Shown here in pieces: positions 1-8,740 of a DNA stretch of 64,000 bases. The translations under genes and the position numbers were made by a program. Under the pieces are notes generated by a model, which worked only from the letters and a program-made list of their open reading frames with translations, had not been told where the DNA came from and made no database searches. Each line of letters opens with the position of its first letter. Position 1 is the first letter of the stretch. The DNA is from Oppiella nova. Lineage: Eukaryota; Arthropoda; Arachnida; Sarcoptiformes; Oppiidae. Location: assembly GCA_905397405.1 (NCBI GenBank), contig CAJPVJ010000001.1, forward strand, positions 186,001 through 250,000, in the 5' to 3' direction.

Positions 1-2963
1 GTGTTACTTTTGATGGAAGTGCAGAACAAGAATTTAAAACAGGTTATGTTACTTACACCTTAAAAACCAATGCTAAAACGCCAGCAGCTGTTGAAGCTTT
101 AGTTGCGGCAGGTATTACTGCAACGTTTACCACAGATAATAATGTAACAAACAGCATTAAGATTACAGTAGAAGATGAAGCGAAGTCAGAGGAAGCATTA
201 AGTTATCTTGCAATAGACCCGATTAATGTGGCCTATGATTACACTAAGGATCAAACCATTGTAGTCAAAGTGAAAGCTACAGGGGTAAAAGGTGGTGCAT
301 TAAAAGGAGAGACTGTTAATTTAGGATTTTCAAAAGCATATTCAGTTTCAGAGTTGCAAAGCCTAGGATTAAGTCTAACTGGTTCTGCGGATGCACTTAC
401 AGATGCAACAGGTTATGCAACATTTACCTATCAGTATAAAGCAAGCGGAAGTCCAACCCAAAAAGCATTAGTTGAGAATGGTTTAGGACTCATTGCTAAA
501 CCAACCAATGGAGTTGGTGCGGCAAGTACAGTCAATCTCAATTTTAAAGCCCCAACAGCTCAAGGTGAAATTGATTTAGATCACTTGAATATTGATATGT
601 TGGGTAGCCTCATTTTAACTGTAAATAACGAACAAACATTTGATGTAACCATTAATGCGTTGGGTACAGATGGTAAGGCGCTGGCGAATCAAAAAGTGTC
701 TATCGGGCTAAATGATGCAGCGACAAGTAATGGAGCGAGCCTCGCGACGGCGGCAACACTTACAACGAATGCTCAAGGTCAAGCAACGTTTAAGATTAAG
801 GTGAAAGCCAATAATACAAGTGAATTGGCGAACTTGGTTGCAAATGGTCTTACTGTGGCTGTAAAAGGAGTACGTACCGATGGTTCTGCTTATACAGTTA
901 CGCGTAAAGTTGAGATTTCTCAACCTGTGGTTGTCATTCCCGATTTGGCCGCATTAAGTCTGAGCTATGATGTTCAAACCGTTTCTGTATTGGGTGGAGA
1001 GGTCCGTGTTAAAGTGATTGCCAAAGATGAGAATGGAGCAATTATTCCAAATACATCTGTCGCGATTGCATTATCAAGTTTAGCGGGTTCTCGAGTTTCA
1101 TTGTCAGACTCCAATGTGACAACAAATAGTAAGGGTGAAGCTGAATTTACCATTCGAGTTGCTGAAGGTGCTTATGATGCGAGCTTAATCAAGAATGGCA
1201 TCACCTTTGCTGTTGTGGGTACAAATCGTAATAATGGTGATCGTATTCAGCAGACGGGTTCGATTCAGGTTGCTGTTCCAGCCAATGCTTTGAATCCTCG
1301 TCTAACTACAGATACTAAATACGCTAAAGCGAATGATAAAATCAAGATTTATGCTTCAGTAAAAGATGAAGCTGGAGCTTATACTACGGGTACGCCGATG
1401 AGGCTTAGCCTAAACCCTGAGGCAGTTGCAGCAGGTGTTACATTAAGTGCAGACAGCATATTGGTTTCTTCTACGGGGAACGTAACGGTTGAACTCAATA
1501 TCCCTAATGGTTTAACAACAGCGCAGTTAAGTAAAATTTCAGTTATTGGTTCGATTAATAATCCGAATGGTGCAGAGATTAAAACGACCTTAGAGCTAGA
1601 AGTTCAAGATGTCGTAAATGATTATCACCTCTCGATAGATAGTAATAGAGCTTCGCTGAGCTTAGCTGGTGATACTGCTTTAGTAACAGTGAAATTATTA
1701 GATGCAAATCAAGGTGGTATTCAAAATCAACCTGTAAACTTAGCAATTGTTGATTCAAGGAATAGTACAACGATTAAAGGTGCGTCACAAATCGTCACAA
1801 ATCAATATGGGGAAGCGGTTTTTTCAATTGATATGAAAGCCTCTAATTCTTTAGATTTAAGTTCAATACAATTAATTGCGACGCATACAAATACACAAGG
1901 TGCAAAAGCACAGCAAATTTCTCAGATTGGAGTGCATACGCCAACTGCATTAATTCCTCAGCTAGATTTAAAATTAAAAGCTTCTAAAGACAAATTGCAT
2001 GTTAGAGGTGATGCTGTGGATGTATCTGTATTAGTTACGGATATCAATGGATCTAGTCAGCCAGGTAAAGCTGTAACGTTAACTATTCCAAATTATCAAA
2101 AGAATGGTGCGTATATTCGTGGAGCATCTACACTTACCAGTGATGAAAATGGATGGGTTAAATTTACAGTCGTTGTTGATGAGAGCCTTCGTACGAATGG
2201 TTATGATGCAGCACAATTTGTTAGTGATGATTTAATTGTTGAAGCATTGGTAAAAGATTCAAATGCAACTGAACGTCGACAAAGCTATTTAGTTGATGTG
2301 ATTAATGCTGAAATACCTGTGACTCAAGGGTCAATTACGGTTGTTATGAATCCAAATCATGTTGGTGTTGATGATCAAACAGGCACTTACTATAACTGGA
2401 GTGCTTCTGTTCAGCTTGTAGATTTAGATGGTCGTCCTGTGGCAAATCAAAATGTTACTATGGATATTCGAGCAGTTGAATTTACGCGAGGTGCATGGAC
2501 TGTAGTTGAAAATCCGGTAACTAAAGAAAAATCATGGGCTCAATATTTACCACCAGCATCTTTGCCTTTGTCTTGTGCAGTCCCTGATAACGATGATCCG
2601 TCTACACCGTATGATGATCGTAATGTAACGATTACGGGCGAAAAAGATAGAGATGGGCTTGCTGTATTGGAAACTTTAAATGCTGTCCGCTTCATAGGTG
2701 CTAGCGAATCTAATCCATATACAGCAACCTATACGACAGACAAAGAAGGTAAATTTGATTTTGAATTACGTTATCCAAAAGCATATGCAAGTTGGTTAAA
2801 AGTCCAAGTGGGTGCTAAAACATCATTGTCAAATTATCCTGTACATGGTTATCGCACAGTGATGTTACCTACTGTAACAAATGATTTTGATAAGGTTGAT
2901 TGGTCATACACACCATCGATCAATAATAAAAGCCCTTATGGAATTATTGATTATTGTAAATAA
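1..2963 (+). CDS. Large Ig-like repeat surface protein, C-terminal part (5' end outside window)
   Basis: The reading frame is open from base 3 with no start, so the gene begins upstream; the ATG at 228 is internal. About 985 residues are visible. They are built of roughly 95-110 residue beta-sandwich repeats, each with a 'V.V...D..G....N..V.....' core followed by a 'T...G.A.F.I.V' strand, typical of bacterial Ig-like group 1 (Big_1, invasin/intimin-like) domains. I count seven repeats plus the tail of an eighth at the left edge. The last about 200 residues differ: they hold two cysteines in a Pro/Asp-rich stretch and a C-terminal 'IDYCK', so the end is probably a specialised cap. Such proteins are usually exported and act in adhesion or as cell-surface stalks, but the export signal would lie upstream of the window. 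No LPXTG or autotransporter barrel is visible. The function is inferred from architecture only. Confidence 0.85.
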   Translation, partial: VTFDGSAEQEFKTGYVTYTLKTNAKTPAAVEALVAAGITATFTTDNNVTNSIKITVEDEAKSEEALSYLAIDPINVAYDYTKDQTIVVKVKATGVKGGALKGETVNLGFSKAYSVSELQSLGLSLTGSADALTDATGYATFTYQYKASGSPTQKALVENGLGLIAKPTNGVGAASTVNLNFKAPTAQGEIDLDHLNIDMLGSLILTVNNEQTFDVTINALGTDGKALANQKVSIGLNDAATSNGASLATAATLTTNAQGQATFKIKVKANNTSELANLVANGLTVAVKGVRTDGSAYTVTRKVEISQPVVVIPDLAALSLSYDVQTVSVLGGEVRVKVIAKDENGAIIPNTSVAIALSSLAGSRVSLSDSNVTTNSKGEAEFTIRVAEGAYDASLIKNGITFAVVGTNRNNGDRIQQTGSIQVAVPANALNPRLTTDTKYAKANDKIKIYASVKDEAGAYTTGTPMRLSLNPEAVAAGVTLSADSILVSSTGNVTVELNIPNGLTTAQLSKISVIGSINNPNGAEIKTTLELEVQDVVNDYHLSIDSNRASLSLAGDTALVTVKLLDANQGGIQNQPVNLAIVDSRNSTTIKGASQIVTNQYGEAVFSIDMKASNSLDLSSIQLIATHTNTQGAKAQQISQIGVHTPTALIPQLDLKLKASKDKLHVRGDAVDVSVLVTDINGSSQPGKAVTLTIPNYQKNGAYIRGASTLTSDENGWVKFTVVVDESLRTNGYDAAQFVSDDLIVEALVKDSNATERRQSYLVDVINAEIPVTQGSITVVMNPNHVGVDDQTGTYYNWSASVQLVDLDGRPVANQNVTMDIRAVEFTRGAWTVVENPVTKEKSWAQYLPPASLPLSCAVPDNDDPSTPYDDRNVTITGEKDRDGLAVLETLNAVRFIGASESNPYTATYTTDKEGKFDFELRYPKAYASWLKVQVGAKTSLSNYPVHGYRTVMLPTVTNDFDKVDWSYTPSINNKSPYGIIDYCK

Positions 2964-2970
2964 TTGAATC

Positions 2971-2999
2971 AAAAAACAGCGCTTCGGCGCTGTTTTTTT
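2971..2999. terminator. Bidirectional intrinsic terminator
   Basis: A stem of AACAGCGC / GCGCTGTT with a TTCG tetraloop is flanked by A-runs and T-runs. It lies directly after the Ig-like gene and also works on the minus strand. The stop codon of the small lipoprotein gene on the minus strand falls at its edge. Confidence 0.9.
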
Positions 3000-3105
3000 A
3001 TTTAACAGATGTTCCCATACTTACCCCAACCGTAGGTCTTACATTCATTGAACTACATGCAGATAAAAGTAGACATGAGATCAAGATAAGGCCAATAACT
3101 TTCAT
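2998..3105 (-). CDS. Very small lipoprotein (35 residues)
   Basis: The minus strand reads MKVIGLILISCLLLSACSSM and continues for 15 further residues to end in TSVK. It has a positively charged start, a hydrophobic stretch and a perfect lipobox (LSAC) followed by Ser-Ser, which favours outer-membrane sorting. The mature peptide would be only about 19 residues, rich in Val, Gly, Ser and Thr. A GGA motif lies about 8 bases before the ATG. The TAA stop overlaps the edge of the shared terminator. I do not know a function. The lipobox, the ribosome site and the fit against the terminator make it a credible gene rather than a chance frame. Confidence 0.7.
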   Translation of the reverse strand: MKVIGLILISCLLLSACSSMNVRPTVGVSMGTSVK

Positions 3106-3307
3106 AGAAATATCCAAACTTTAAGTTGTTGTTATTCTAATCCCATTGATAAGACGGCGTGTGTAGTAAAATTATTGTCTTTCATTGATTGAGTTAAAAT
3201 TTTTATTCAATTTCATTGTTGGTATTGGATTCTATAATTGGAGATGTTTAAAAGCCTAAAGTTTTAAGCTTTTAAACGGGAGTATACAAATAACTGATTC
3301 GGTGATG

Positions 3308-3748
3308 TTATGGCGTTGTAAATTGCAAAACACGATTGCCATATTGATCGACTAACTTTAACGTTTTGTCATAGACTTGATAACCTTTCACCTTATTGAG
3401 TGCTTCAGTATAGTCAGCCGCAAGTTTCATAGTGTCCTGACAATACATACGAGTAGAGCCGAGTTGTCCTAAGGTTAAGTGTTGTCCTTTGATCGCATAG
3501 GCACCCATAATGCGATTACAACCATCTGCACCACTTACCCGTAAATCTGAACCAAATTGAATACTTGGTACGTTGTGAGCATTTGACGTTGCTTTATATT
3601 CTGTTGCACCAATATGCGTAAGTGTCCAATTTTTGTTTTGCAACAAACTTAAATTTTGGCTTTGTTGATCGGCACTTGGTGTAGATGCACATCCAGAAAA
3701 CAAGAGCGTTGCTGTGATGAATGTGGTTGCGAGTATGGATTTAAACAT
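3308..3748 (-). CDS. META domain-containing lipoprotein (HslJ-like)
   Basis: This 146-residue protein starts MFKSILATTFITATLLFSGC: a signal peptide with lipobox (FSGC), so it should be a lipoprotein. The rest matches the META/HslJ fold: 'NKNWTLTHIG', 'SIQFGSDLRVSGADGCNRIMGAY', 'LTLGQLGSTRMYC' and a C-terminal 'DQYGNRVLQF'. Two cysteines in the domain could pair. I chose the ATG at 3748 because AGGAG stands 7 bases before it; an in-frame start 24 bases upstream would put charged residues before the signal peptide. HslJ relatives are envelope proteins linked to heat or novobiocin tolerance in Escherichia coli; the role here is not established. Confidence 0.85.
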   Translation of the reverse strand: MFKSILATTFITATLLFSGCASTPSADQQSQNLSLLQNKNWTLTHIGATEYKATSNAHNVPSIQFGSDLRVSGADGCNRIMGAYAIKGQHLTLGQLGSTRMYCQDTMKLAADYTEALNKVKGYQVYDKTLKLVDQYGNRVLQFTTP

Positions 3749-3825
3749 GCGTATTCTCCTAATTTTAATCATTATATAAACAAAATTGAGTTAAACCATA
3801 AAGACGGGCTGACTAAAGCTATACA

Positions 3826-4887
3826 TTATTGAGTATGGTCTTCAGGTAAACCAAAACGAATCACTTTAGAAAAGTTATCGCTATTTTGATATTTAAACTG
3901 AGCATATTCAGCTGTTCTTGGATTGATATGTGCTTTTTTATACCATTCTTTGATTGACCATTGATGATTTAATGCACCCAAATCATAAAGATAATTGGGT
4001 AAATAACCTGAAGCCAATAAACGATAATCTGTTGGTAATTTTTCAGGGGAAATCGCCTGAACCATATCAAAAACCAAAGTTGTACAGTTACTGGTTAGGG
4101 TGTTGTACCACTTTGGATGTTCTGCTAAAGCGGAAGATTTCAAAAGATATTCTTCAAATAATGCTTTGGTCTCTGCTTTCGGTAATTGAATCGGGAAAAA
4201 ATAAACCTGTTCACCTCGAATATTACTTCGTGTATAAACAATATCTTTTTCATCTGCAGCGATTAGGCTTAGCTCAAACTGTCTAAAAAAACCACCAATT
4301 GCAGAAAAGTTTTCATTTTTTTCTTTCCGGATTTCGATGGAAAAAACAAGTGGACGTTGATTTAAAAAATCAAAGCTGACCAAGGTATGGGCAATCTGTG
4401 GTCCCATCCAATAAGAGGTGATGATATTGACGCCTGTAATCTCATCTAAGTTGTAGCTTCTGGTTTCCCAGCGTTCGTCATATTGATCAGGGGAGTGCCA
4501 ATTAAAGTTGCGGACATTATGAATCGTGACAAGATTACCTTGTTGCTCGTAAGTAAAAATTCTGGAAACTTCTGGACTCCATTGACGATCTTGCTGCGCA
4601 GGAATATTAAAGTACCAAATTAAGCTGATAATAAAGGCGATGATATAGATCAGACTGTCAGTTTTTCGGCTAAATATATTTTTAGTAAAATAGATTCCAA
4701 GAATACTCAGTGCAAAAATAATCCAAATAGGGATGATGATATAACTGAAAATCTTTCCTAAGGGGTGTTGAATCCAAATCGCGAAACAAAACCACAGGCT
4801 GCTCAATACGACAAATAAGCTAAACAAGGAATGGATTATCCCCATTCCAAGTGTATGCAGTATTGATCTTGCTTTTAAGCTATCCAT
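3826..4887 (-). CDS. DUF4105 (Lnb-type N-terminal periplasmic domain) membrane protein
   Basis: This is a 353-residue protein. Three hydrophobic helices occupy about residues 15-37, 44-66 and 73-92, followed by a large soluble domain. The soluble part carries the family signature 'WYNTLTSNCTTLVFDMV', an Asn-Cys-Thr-Thr motif characteristic of DUF4105 proteins, and 'LLASGYLPNYLYDLGAL' near the C-terminus. The topology suggests a periplasmic domain anchored in the inner membrane. DUF4105 proteins are widespread in Gram-negative bacteria, some described as Lnb-type; the reaction is unknown, though the conserved Cys suggests a papain-like or transferase activity. It precedes folA on the same strand by 31 bases on the downstream side, but no functional link is evident. 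Confidence 0.8.
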   Translation of the reverse strand: MDSLKARSILHTLGMGIIHSLFSLFVVLSSLWFCFAIWIQHPLGKIFSYIIIPIWIIFALSILGIYFTKNIFSRKTDSLIYIIAFIISLIWYFNIPAQQDRQWSPEVSRIFTYEQQGNLVTIHNVRNFNWHSPDQYDERWETRSYNLDEITGVNIITSYWMGPQIAHTLVSFDFLNQRPLVFSIEIRKEKNENFSAIGGFFRQFELSLIAADEKDIVYTRSNIRGEQVYFFPIQLPKAETKALFEEYLLKSSALAEHPKWYNTLTSNCTTLVFDMVQAISPEKLPTDYRLLASGYLPNYLYDLGALNHQWSIKEWYKKAHINPRTAEYAQFKYQNSDNFSKVIRFGLPEDHTQ

Positions 4888-4918
4888 AAGCCACTATTTT
4901 TATTCATAAAGTTCAGTG

Positions 4919-5431
4919 CTATTTTCGGTATGTTGCAAACTCAAAAGCAATAGCTGTTTTGTCATCAACATGTGACTCGCTTGCAACTTTTTTAAATTCC
5001 GCTGGGATTTCTGGATAATACGCATCACCTTGTACATCGAGCTCAATGTGGGTGAGCTCTAAACGATCAGCAATGTGCATGGTTTGTTTAAAAATTTCAC
5101 CACCACCAATGATAAAGATACTGGCAGGTTTTTCTGATGCCAATACATCAGGAATCGCTTGCTCCAAAGCAGCATCTATACTATGGGCCGTTTTAACCCC
5201 AGCAAAGTTCCAATCCTGATCACGGGTAATTACCCAATTGACACGTTTAGGTAATGCACGTCCCATCGATTCAAGCGTTTTACGTCCCATCACCACAACA
5301 CCGCCTTGGGTGATTTCTTTGAAGTGTTTAAGATCTGCTGAAATATGCCATGGAAGATCATTCGCTTTACCAATGCAGCGTTGTTGATCCATTGCAACGA
5401 CATGCACAATTTCAAAGTTTTTAAATGTCAT
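4919..5431 (-). CDS. folA: Dihydrofolate reductase
   Basis: The enzyme reduces dihydrofolate to tetrahydrofolate with NADPH in the cytoplasm and is the trimethoprim target. At 170 residues it has the usual chromosomal length. Visible motifs: 'IVHVVAMDQQRCIGKANDLPWHISADLKHFKEIT' (substrate pocket with the conserved LPWH/D region), 'VVMGRKTLESMGRALPKRVNWVITRD' (NADPH site) and 'IFIIGGGEIFKQTM' (cofactor-binding Gly-Gly). It lies about 80 bases downstream of thyA on the same strand, the common thyA-folA arrangement in which thymidylate synthase makes the dihydrofolate that FolA recycles. The start codon has only a poor ribosome site, so the exact N-terminus is less sure than the identity. Confidence 0.96.
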   Translation of the reverse strand: MTFKNFEIVHVVAMDQQRCIGKANDLPWHISADLKHFKEITQGGVVVMGRKTLESMGRALPKRVNWVITRDQDWNFAGVKTAHSIDAALEQAIPDVLASEKPASIFIIGGGEIFKQTMHIADRLELTHIELDVQGDAYYPEIPAEFKKVASESHVDDKTAIAFEFATYRK

Positions 5432-5462
5432 AATGAATTCGCTTATTACCCATTGGAAAATT

Positions 5463-5486
5463 TTCCCTCCTATTGCAAGGAGGGAA
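5463..5486. repeat. Perfect intergenic hairpin between thyA and folA
   Basis: There are 9-base arms (TTCCCTCCT / AGGAGGGAA) around a 6-base loop. There is no clean T-tract on either strand, so it is not a textbook terminator. It resembles the other CCTCC/GGAGG palindromes at 16299 and 49456 in this window. Confidence 0.6.
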
Positions 5487-5510
5487 TAAGGAAAGACTGA
5501 ATTAAAATAT

Positions 5511-6353
5511 TTAAACAGCTACAGGTGCTTTAATTGCAGGATGTGATTCATAACCTGCAATTTCAATATCTTCAAATTTAAAGTCAAAAATATCCTTAAT
5601 TTCAGGATTTAACTTCAGTTGGCACAATGGTAAGGGTTCACGTGTTAACTGAAGTTTTGCTTGTTCAAAATGGTTAACATATAAATGTGTATCACCGCCA
5701 GTCCAGACAAAATCACCTACGCCTAAACCACAAACTTGAGCAACCATATGAGTCAGTAGAGCATAGCTGGCAATATTAAATGGCACCCCTAAGAAAACAT
5801 CTGCACTACGTTGATAAAGTTGGCAAGACAACTTTCCATCCTGAACAAAAAATTGGAATAAAGTGTGGCATGGCGGTAAGGCAACTTTACCTGCTTCATT
5901 TGGGTTCCAGCCAGACACAATCAAACGACGTGAGTTTGGATTGGTCTTGATTTCATTGACCAACCAACTGATTTGGTCAAAACCATCATTTTCAAACAAA
6001 CCATTGTCTTTTTGCGTTGCGCCAAAGTTACGCCATTGATGACCATAGACTGGGCCCAATTCACCCTCAGGGCGTCCAAAACGGGCAGTCTGTTCAGCGG
6101 TAGACCATTCATCCCAGATCGAAACTTTATTGTCTTTTAAATATTGAACGTTGGTGTCGCCTTTTAGGAACCACAGCAGTTCAATCACAATTGAGCGGAA
6201 ATGAACTTTTTTAGTGGTCAGTAGCGGAAACCCTTTTGACAAGTCAAAACGCATTTGATGACCAAATACAGAACGAGTACCTGTACCAGTACGATCACCT
6301 TTGTCACCGCCATCGTCTAGGATATGTTGTAGAAGGTCTAAATACGCTTTCAT
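5511..6353 (-). CDS. thyA: Thymidylate synthase
   Basis: It converts dUMP and methylene-tetrahydrofolate to dTMP and dihydrofolate. The 280-residue length fits the short bacterial ThyA type. Motifs: N-terminal '[35 protein letters not shown]' (phosphate-binding Arg), '[10 protein letters not shown]', the active-site Cys in '[12 protein letters not shown]', '[24 protein letters not shown]' and '[12 protein letters not shown]'. The enzyme is cytoplasmic. folA follows downstream on the same strand and recycles its folate product. Confidence 0.97.
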   Translation of the reverse strand: MKAYLDLLQHILDDGGDKGDRTGTGTRSVFGHQMRFDLSKGFPLLTTKKVHFRSIVIELLWFLKGDTNVQYLKDNKVSIWDEWSTAEQTARFGRPEGELGPVYGHQWRNFGATQKDNGLFENDGFDQISWLVNEIKTNPNSRRLIVSGWNPNEAGKVALPPCHTLFQFFVQDGKLSCQLYQRSADVFLGVPFNIASYALLTHMVAQVCGLGVGDFVWTGGDTHLYVNHFEQAKLQLTREPLPLCQLKLNPEIKDIFDFKFEDIEIAGYESHPAIKAPVAV

Positions 6354-6527
6354 ATAGTTTCCAATTTGGGGAGTTTATACGACACAAATGACAGATTATG
6401 TCGCATGGTTACCCATTCGTAATGTTTCTGAATAGCTTCAGAGTTTATACTAATCTGACTTTCTTTTTAAGCTAGATTATTTTCTGTTTTGCATCCATCT
6501 AACATCTAAAACTAAGAGTATTTGAAA

Positions 6528-7325
6528 ATGAGTATAAATTTGAATGAGCTCCCAGCATGTTTACAGCCTTATAAAACGCAAATTATTGCGACAAAAAAAG
6601 ACAGTATAGAAATATCATTAGTGCCGACTGAAGATTTACAGATTTGGCAAAGCAAAGTGGGTGGAAATCCTTATTTACCAGTAGGAAAGCAATATCCGCA
6701 GAGCGCGGAGGGGGATGACTTACAATTATTGGCGCAGATCAATTTTGCAGAAGTGCCAGAAAATCAACATTATCCAAAGTCTGGAATTTTACAGTTTTTT
6801 ATCAATCCGCATGATGATTTATATGGTCTCAATTTTGATGATCAAAAAAAGCAAGATGGCTTTCGCGTGGTTTTCTATGACAAGATTGAGCAAGATCTTG
6901 CACTTTTACAAAGCGATTTTCCAAGTTTTGCTGAGGACGATATTTATAGTCCTATCGCAGGGCAATCTGCGATTCAGTTTGAGAAGGCTGAAAGCTATAT
7001 TGATATGAACAATTTTGATTTTGCTCAAAAAATCACAGACCCTTATGAAAGAGAAGATGAGGAAGAGTTTTGTGATGAGTACAGTGAAGTTTTTTCCGCA
7101 AGCGGTCATCGTTTAGGAGGATATCCATTTTTTACTCAATCTGATCCGCGTGAATACAATGAATCTATTCAAGATTATATTTTACTGTTGCAGATTGATA
7201 CAGGTGAAGCTGAAGGTATTGAGATCATGTGGGGCGACTCAGGCGTAGGGAACTTCTTTATTCATCCTGATGATCTTGAAAAAAGAGATTTCTCTAAAGT
7301 GGTGTATAACTGGGATTGTTATTAA
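6528..7325 (+). CDS. YwqG-like (DUF1963) protein
   Basis: This 265-residue soluble acidic protein has no signal peptide. It shows the family pattern: 'SKVGGNPYLPVGKQYPQ' near residue 45, 'LQLLAQINFAEVP', 'GILQFFINPHDDLYGLNFDD' and the late 'HRLGGYPFFTQSDPR' with 'DYILLLQIDTG... MWGDSGVGNFFIHPDDL'. These are the hallmarks of the YwqG family, a cytoplasmic family of unknown biochemical function found widely in bacteria. I prefer the ATG at 6528, with AAGAG about 10 bases upstream, over the TTG two codons earlier. A strong terminator follows and the gene appears to stand alone. Confidence 0.85.
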   Translation: MSINLNELPACLQPYKTQIIATKKDSIEISLVPTEDLQIWQSKVGGNPYLPVGKQYPQSAEGDDLQLLAQINFAEVPENQHYPKSGILQFFINPHDDLYGLNFDDQKKQDGFRVVFYDKIEQDLALLQSDFPSFAEDDIYSPIAGQSAIQFEKAESYIDMNNFDFAQKITDPYEREDEEEFCDEYSEVFSASGHRLGGYPFFTQSDPREYNESIQDYILLLQIDTGEAEGIEIMWGDSGVGNFFIHPDDLEKRDFSKVVYNWDCY

Positions 7326-7345
7326 GCACCGACGACATAATTTCT

Positions 7346-7376
7346 AAAAAGCTGATGTTGATAACGTCAGCTTTTT
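7346..7376 (+). terminator. Intrinsic terminator after the YwqG-like gene
   Basis: The stem AAAAAGCTGATGTT / AACGTCAGCTTTTT contains one G-T pair and ends in a T-tract; the loop is 3 bases. Confidence 0.85.
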
Positions 7377-7732
7377 ATTGAAAAAATCTTTCTTTGGCGT
7401 ACGATTTTGCTGAATTCATAAAACAAAAGTGTGACTCAATTGACAGTTTAATGTGTTGATTAGATTAAGAAAATATTTTAATGATACGGCTGAGTAAACT
7501 TTTATTGATTAATTTTTAAACAAACAAACCCAGATGATGAATTGTGTAATGTCAGCAGTTTCAGTAGCTTGAGGCGTTACAAATGAGATTTATTAACACT
7601 TACATATTTTTTTACATGTTTTAAGTCTACATTTTAAGAATTGCTGATTACTATTCATGGCTTGTGAAAAGTTGTTATTGGTTTAAACAAGGTGGTTTGA
7701 ATCAATTCAAAAGGGCAGTTTGAGGACAATGC
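7377..7732. other. Gene-free AT-rich stretch upstream of the amidase candidate
   Basis: About 350 AT-rich bases. I see no credible frame, no RNA-like fold and no clear repeat. It presumably holds the promoter of the next gene, but I could not pick one -35/-10 pair above the AT-rich background. GAGGA just before the ATG at 7733 is the ribosome site. Confidence 0.5.
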
Positions 7733-8260
7733 ATGATTTACGACCACAATGTTAATATGAATGAATACGTGAATCCCACGGTTCATATTCAGATTCGATC
7801 GGAAAATCAAAATAATAATTTTCGACCAGATGAATACTTAAAAAATAAAGCATTTGAAACTTTTAAAAATCAAACTGAAGCATTTAAGAAAGAAAGCTTA
7901 ATCGATATTAGCAAATTTACTGAAAAACTTGTCAGTATGTCACGTAGTACTACTGCACATCGTTGTGCAAGATATGTGCGTATAGCGCTTGAATCAGCCG
8001 GTGCGCGTTTTTCTGATCATCCTGTTGCCGCTTCAGATTGGGGTTCGACTTTAACTGAGATTGGTTATAAGCAAATCCGTCCTGACTTCGATAATCCTCA
8101 AGAAGGTGATATTTATATCATCAACAGTACTAGTCGTCATCGTTATGGTCATATTGCTGGATTTACAGGTTCTCAATGGGTTTCTGATTTTAGACAACGT
8201 AGTTACGATGTGTATAAAGACCCAAATGTAACCTATGAATATTATCGTCTAGCTGCTTAG
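7733..8260 (+). CDS. Putative papain-fold (CHAP/NlpC-P60-like) amidase, effector-like
   Basis: This 175-residue protein has no signal peptide. The N-terminal 65 residues are polar, Asn/Lys-rich and not recognisable. From about residue 70 there is a papain-fold pattern: 'TTAHRCARYVRIALESAG' with a likely catalytic Cys78 at the start of a helix, a linker with 'PQEGDIYII' (the usual Gly-Asp before the second strand), and 'RYGHIAGFTGSQWVSDF' with a likely catalytic His140 and Asp152. This layout is shared by CHAP/NlpC-P60 peptidoglycan amidases, including type VI secretion cargo effectors that lack signal peptides. I see no secretion gene nearby, so an antibacterial role is inference. A GAGGA site 6 bases upstream supports the start. 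It converges on two small membrane-protein genes. Confidence 0.6.
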   Translation: MIYDHNVNMNEYVNPTVHIQIRSENQNNNFRPDEYLKNKAFETFKNQTEAFKKESLIDISKFTEKLVSMSRSTTAHRCARYVRIALESAGARFSDHPVAASDWGSTLTEIGYKQIRPDFDNPQEGDIYIINSTSRHRYGHIAGFTGSQWVSDFRQRSYDVYKDPNVTYEYYRLAA

Positions 8261-8302
8261 TTATACAGTCAAAATCATTTAATCCATTACGGATTAAAAG
8301 AT

Positions 8303-8342
8303 AAAAAAGGAAGCTTTTGGAATGAAAGGCTTCCTTTTTTAT
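8303..8342. terminator. Bidirectional terminator
   Basis: The stem AAAAAAGGAAGC / GCTTCCTTTTTT has a 14-base loop. It lies between the convergent amidase candidate and the membrane-protein pair and can serve both. Confidence 0.85.
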
Positions 8343-8368
8343 TACTATGCTTTTTTACTACAACACCT

Positions 8369-8740
8369 TTAGTCAAAACGTTTTGCGCGATTTTGATAAA
8401 TTGACATGATAAATAGACCCAATGCAGCAAAGCCAACCGCTTGAATCGAGGTCAATATTTTATGTTGTGCGGGTAAAAAAGCCATTAAAAGCATAAGTGC
8501 AAGCAATGGGTAGATTGAAAATAAACTTTTAAAACCTTGAGCATAGACATTATGTTGAGCAATTTTTAGCCCAAGCATTCTTAATAAATGTGTAGAGATT
8601 CCAATTGCTAAACATATCACGGTAAACGTTGGACTTAACTTCTCAATCGTGGCGCAATAATAAATTATCACACAGGTTAAGATTGAGATGATCACTTTCA
8701 TTTCACGGCTACAGCGCGCTGAATACCAAAAATCTAACAT
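8369..8740 (-). CDS. Small multi-pass membrane protein, paralogue of the next gene
   Basis: A 123-residue protein with four or five predicted hydrophobic segments and a basic tail ('QNRAKRFD'). It starts 'MLDFWYSARCS', closely like 'MLEFWFDSKVS' of the neighbouring gene, and the two keep similar helix spacing and a matching last helix ('AVGFAALGLFI' against 'GIGFMALAVCI'), so they look like an old tandem duplication. Its ATG overlaps the stop of the upstream paralogue by one base (TAATG), which implies translational coupling. I do not recognise a named family. Confidence 0.6.
   Translation of the reverse strand: MLDFWYSARCSREMKVIISILTCVIIYYCATIEKLSPTFTVICLAIGISTHLLRMLGLKIAQHNVYAQGFKSLFSIYPLLALMLLMAFLPAQHKILTSIQAVGFAALGLFIMSIYQNRAKRFD

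Noticed and set aside
228-2963. The ATG at 228 as the start of the Ig-like protein
   Set aside because: The same frame is open with the same Ig-like sequence back to base 3, so this Met is internal.
3954-4286. A 110-codon open frame on the plus strand
   Set aside because: It lies opposite the DUF4105 gene, has no ribosome site and no coding pattern; it is a shadow.
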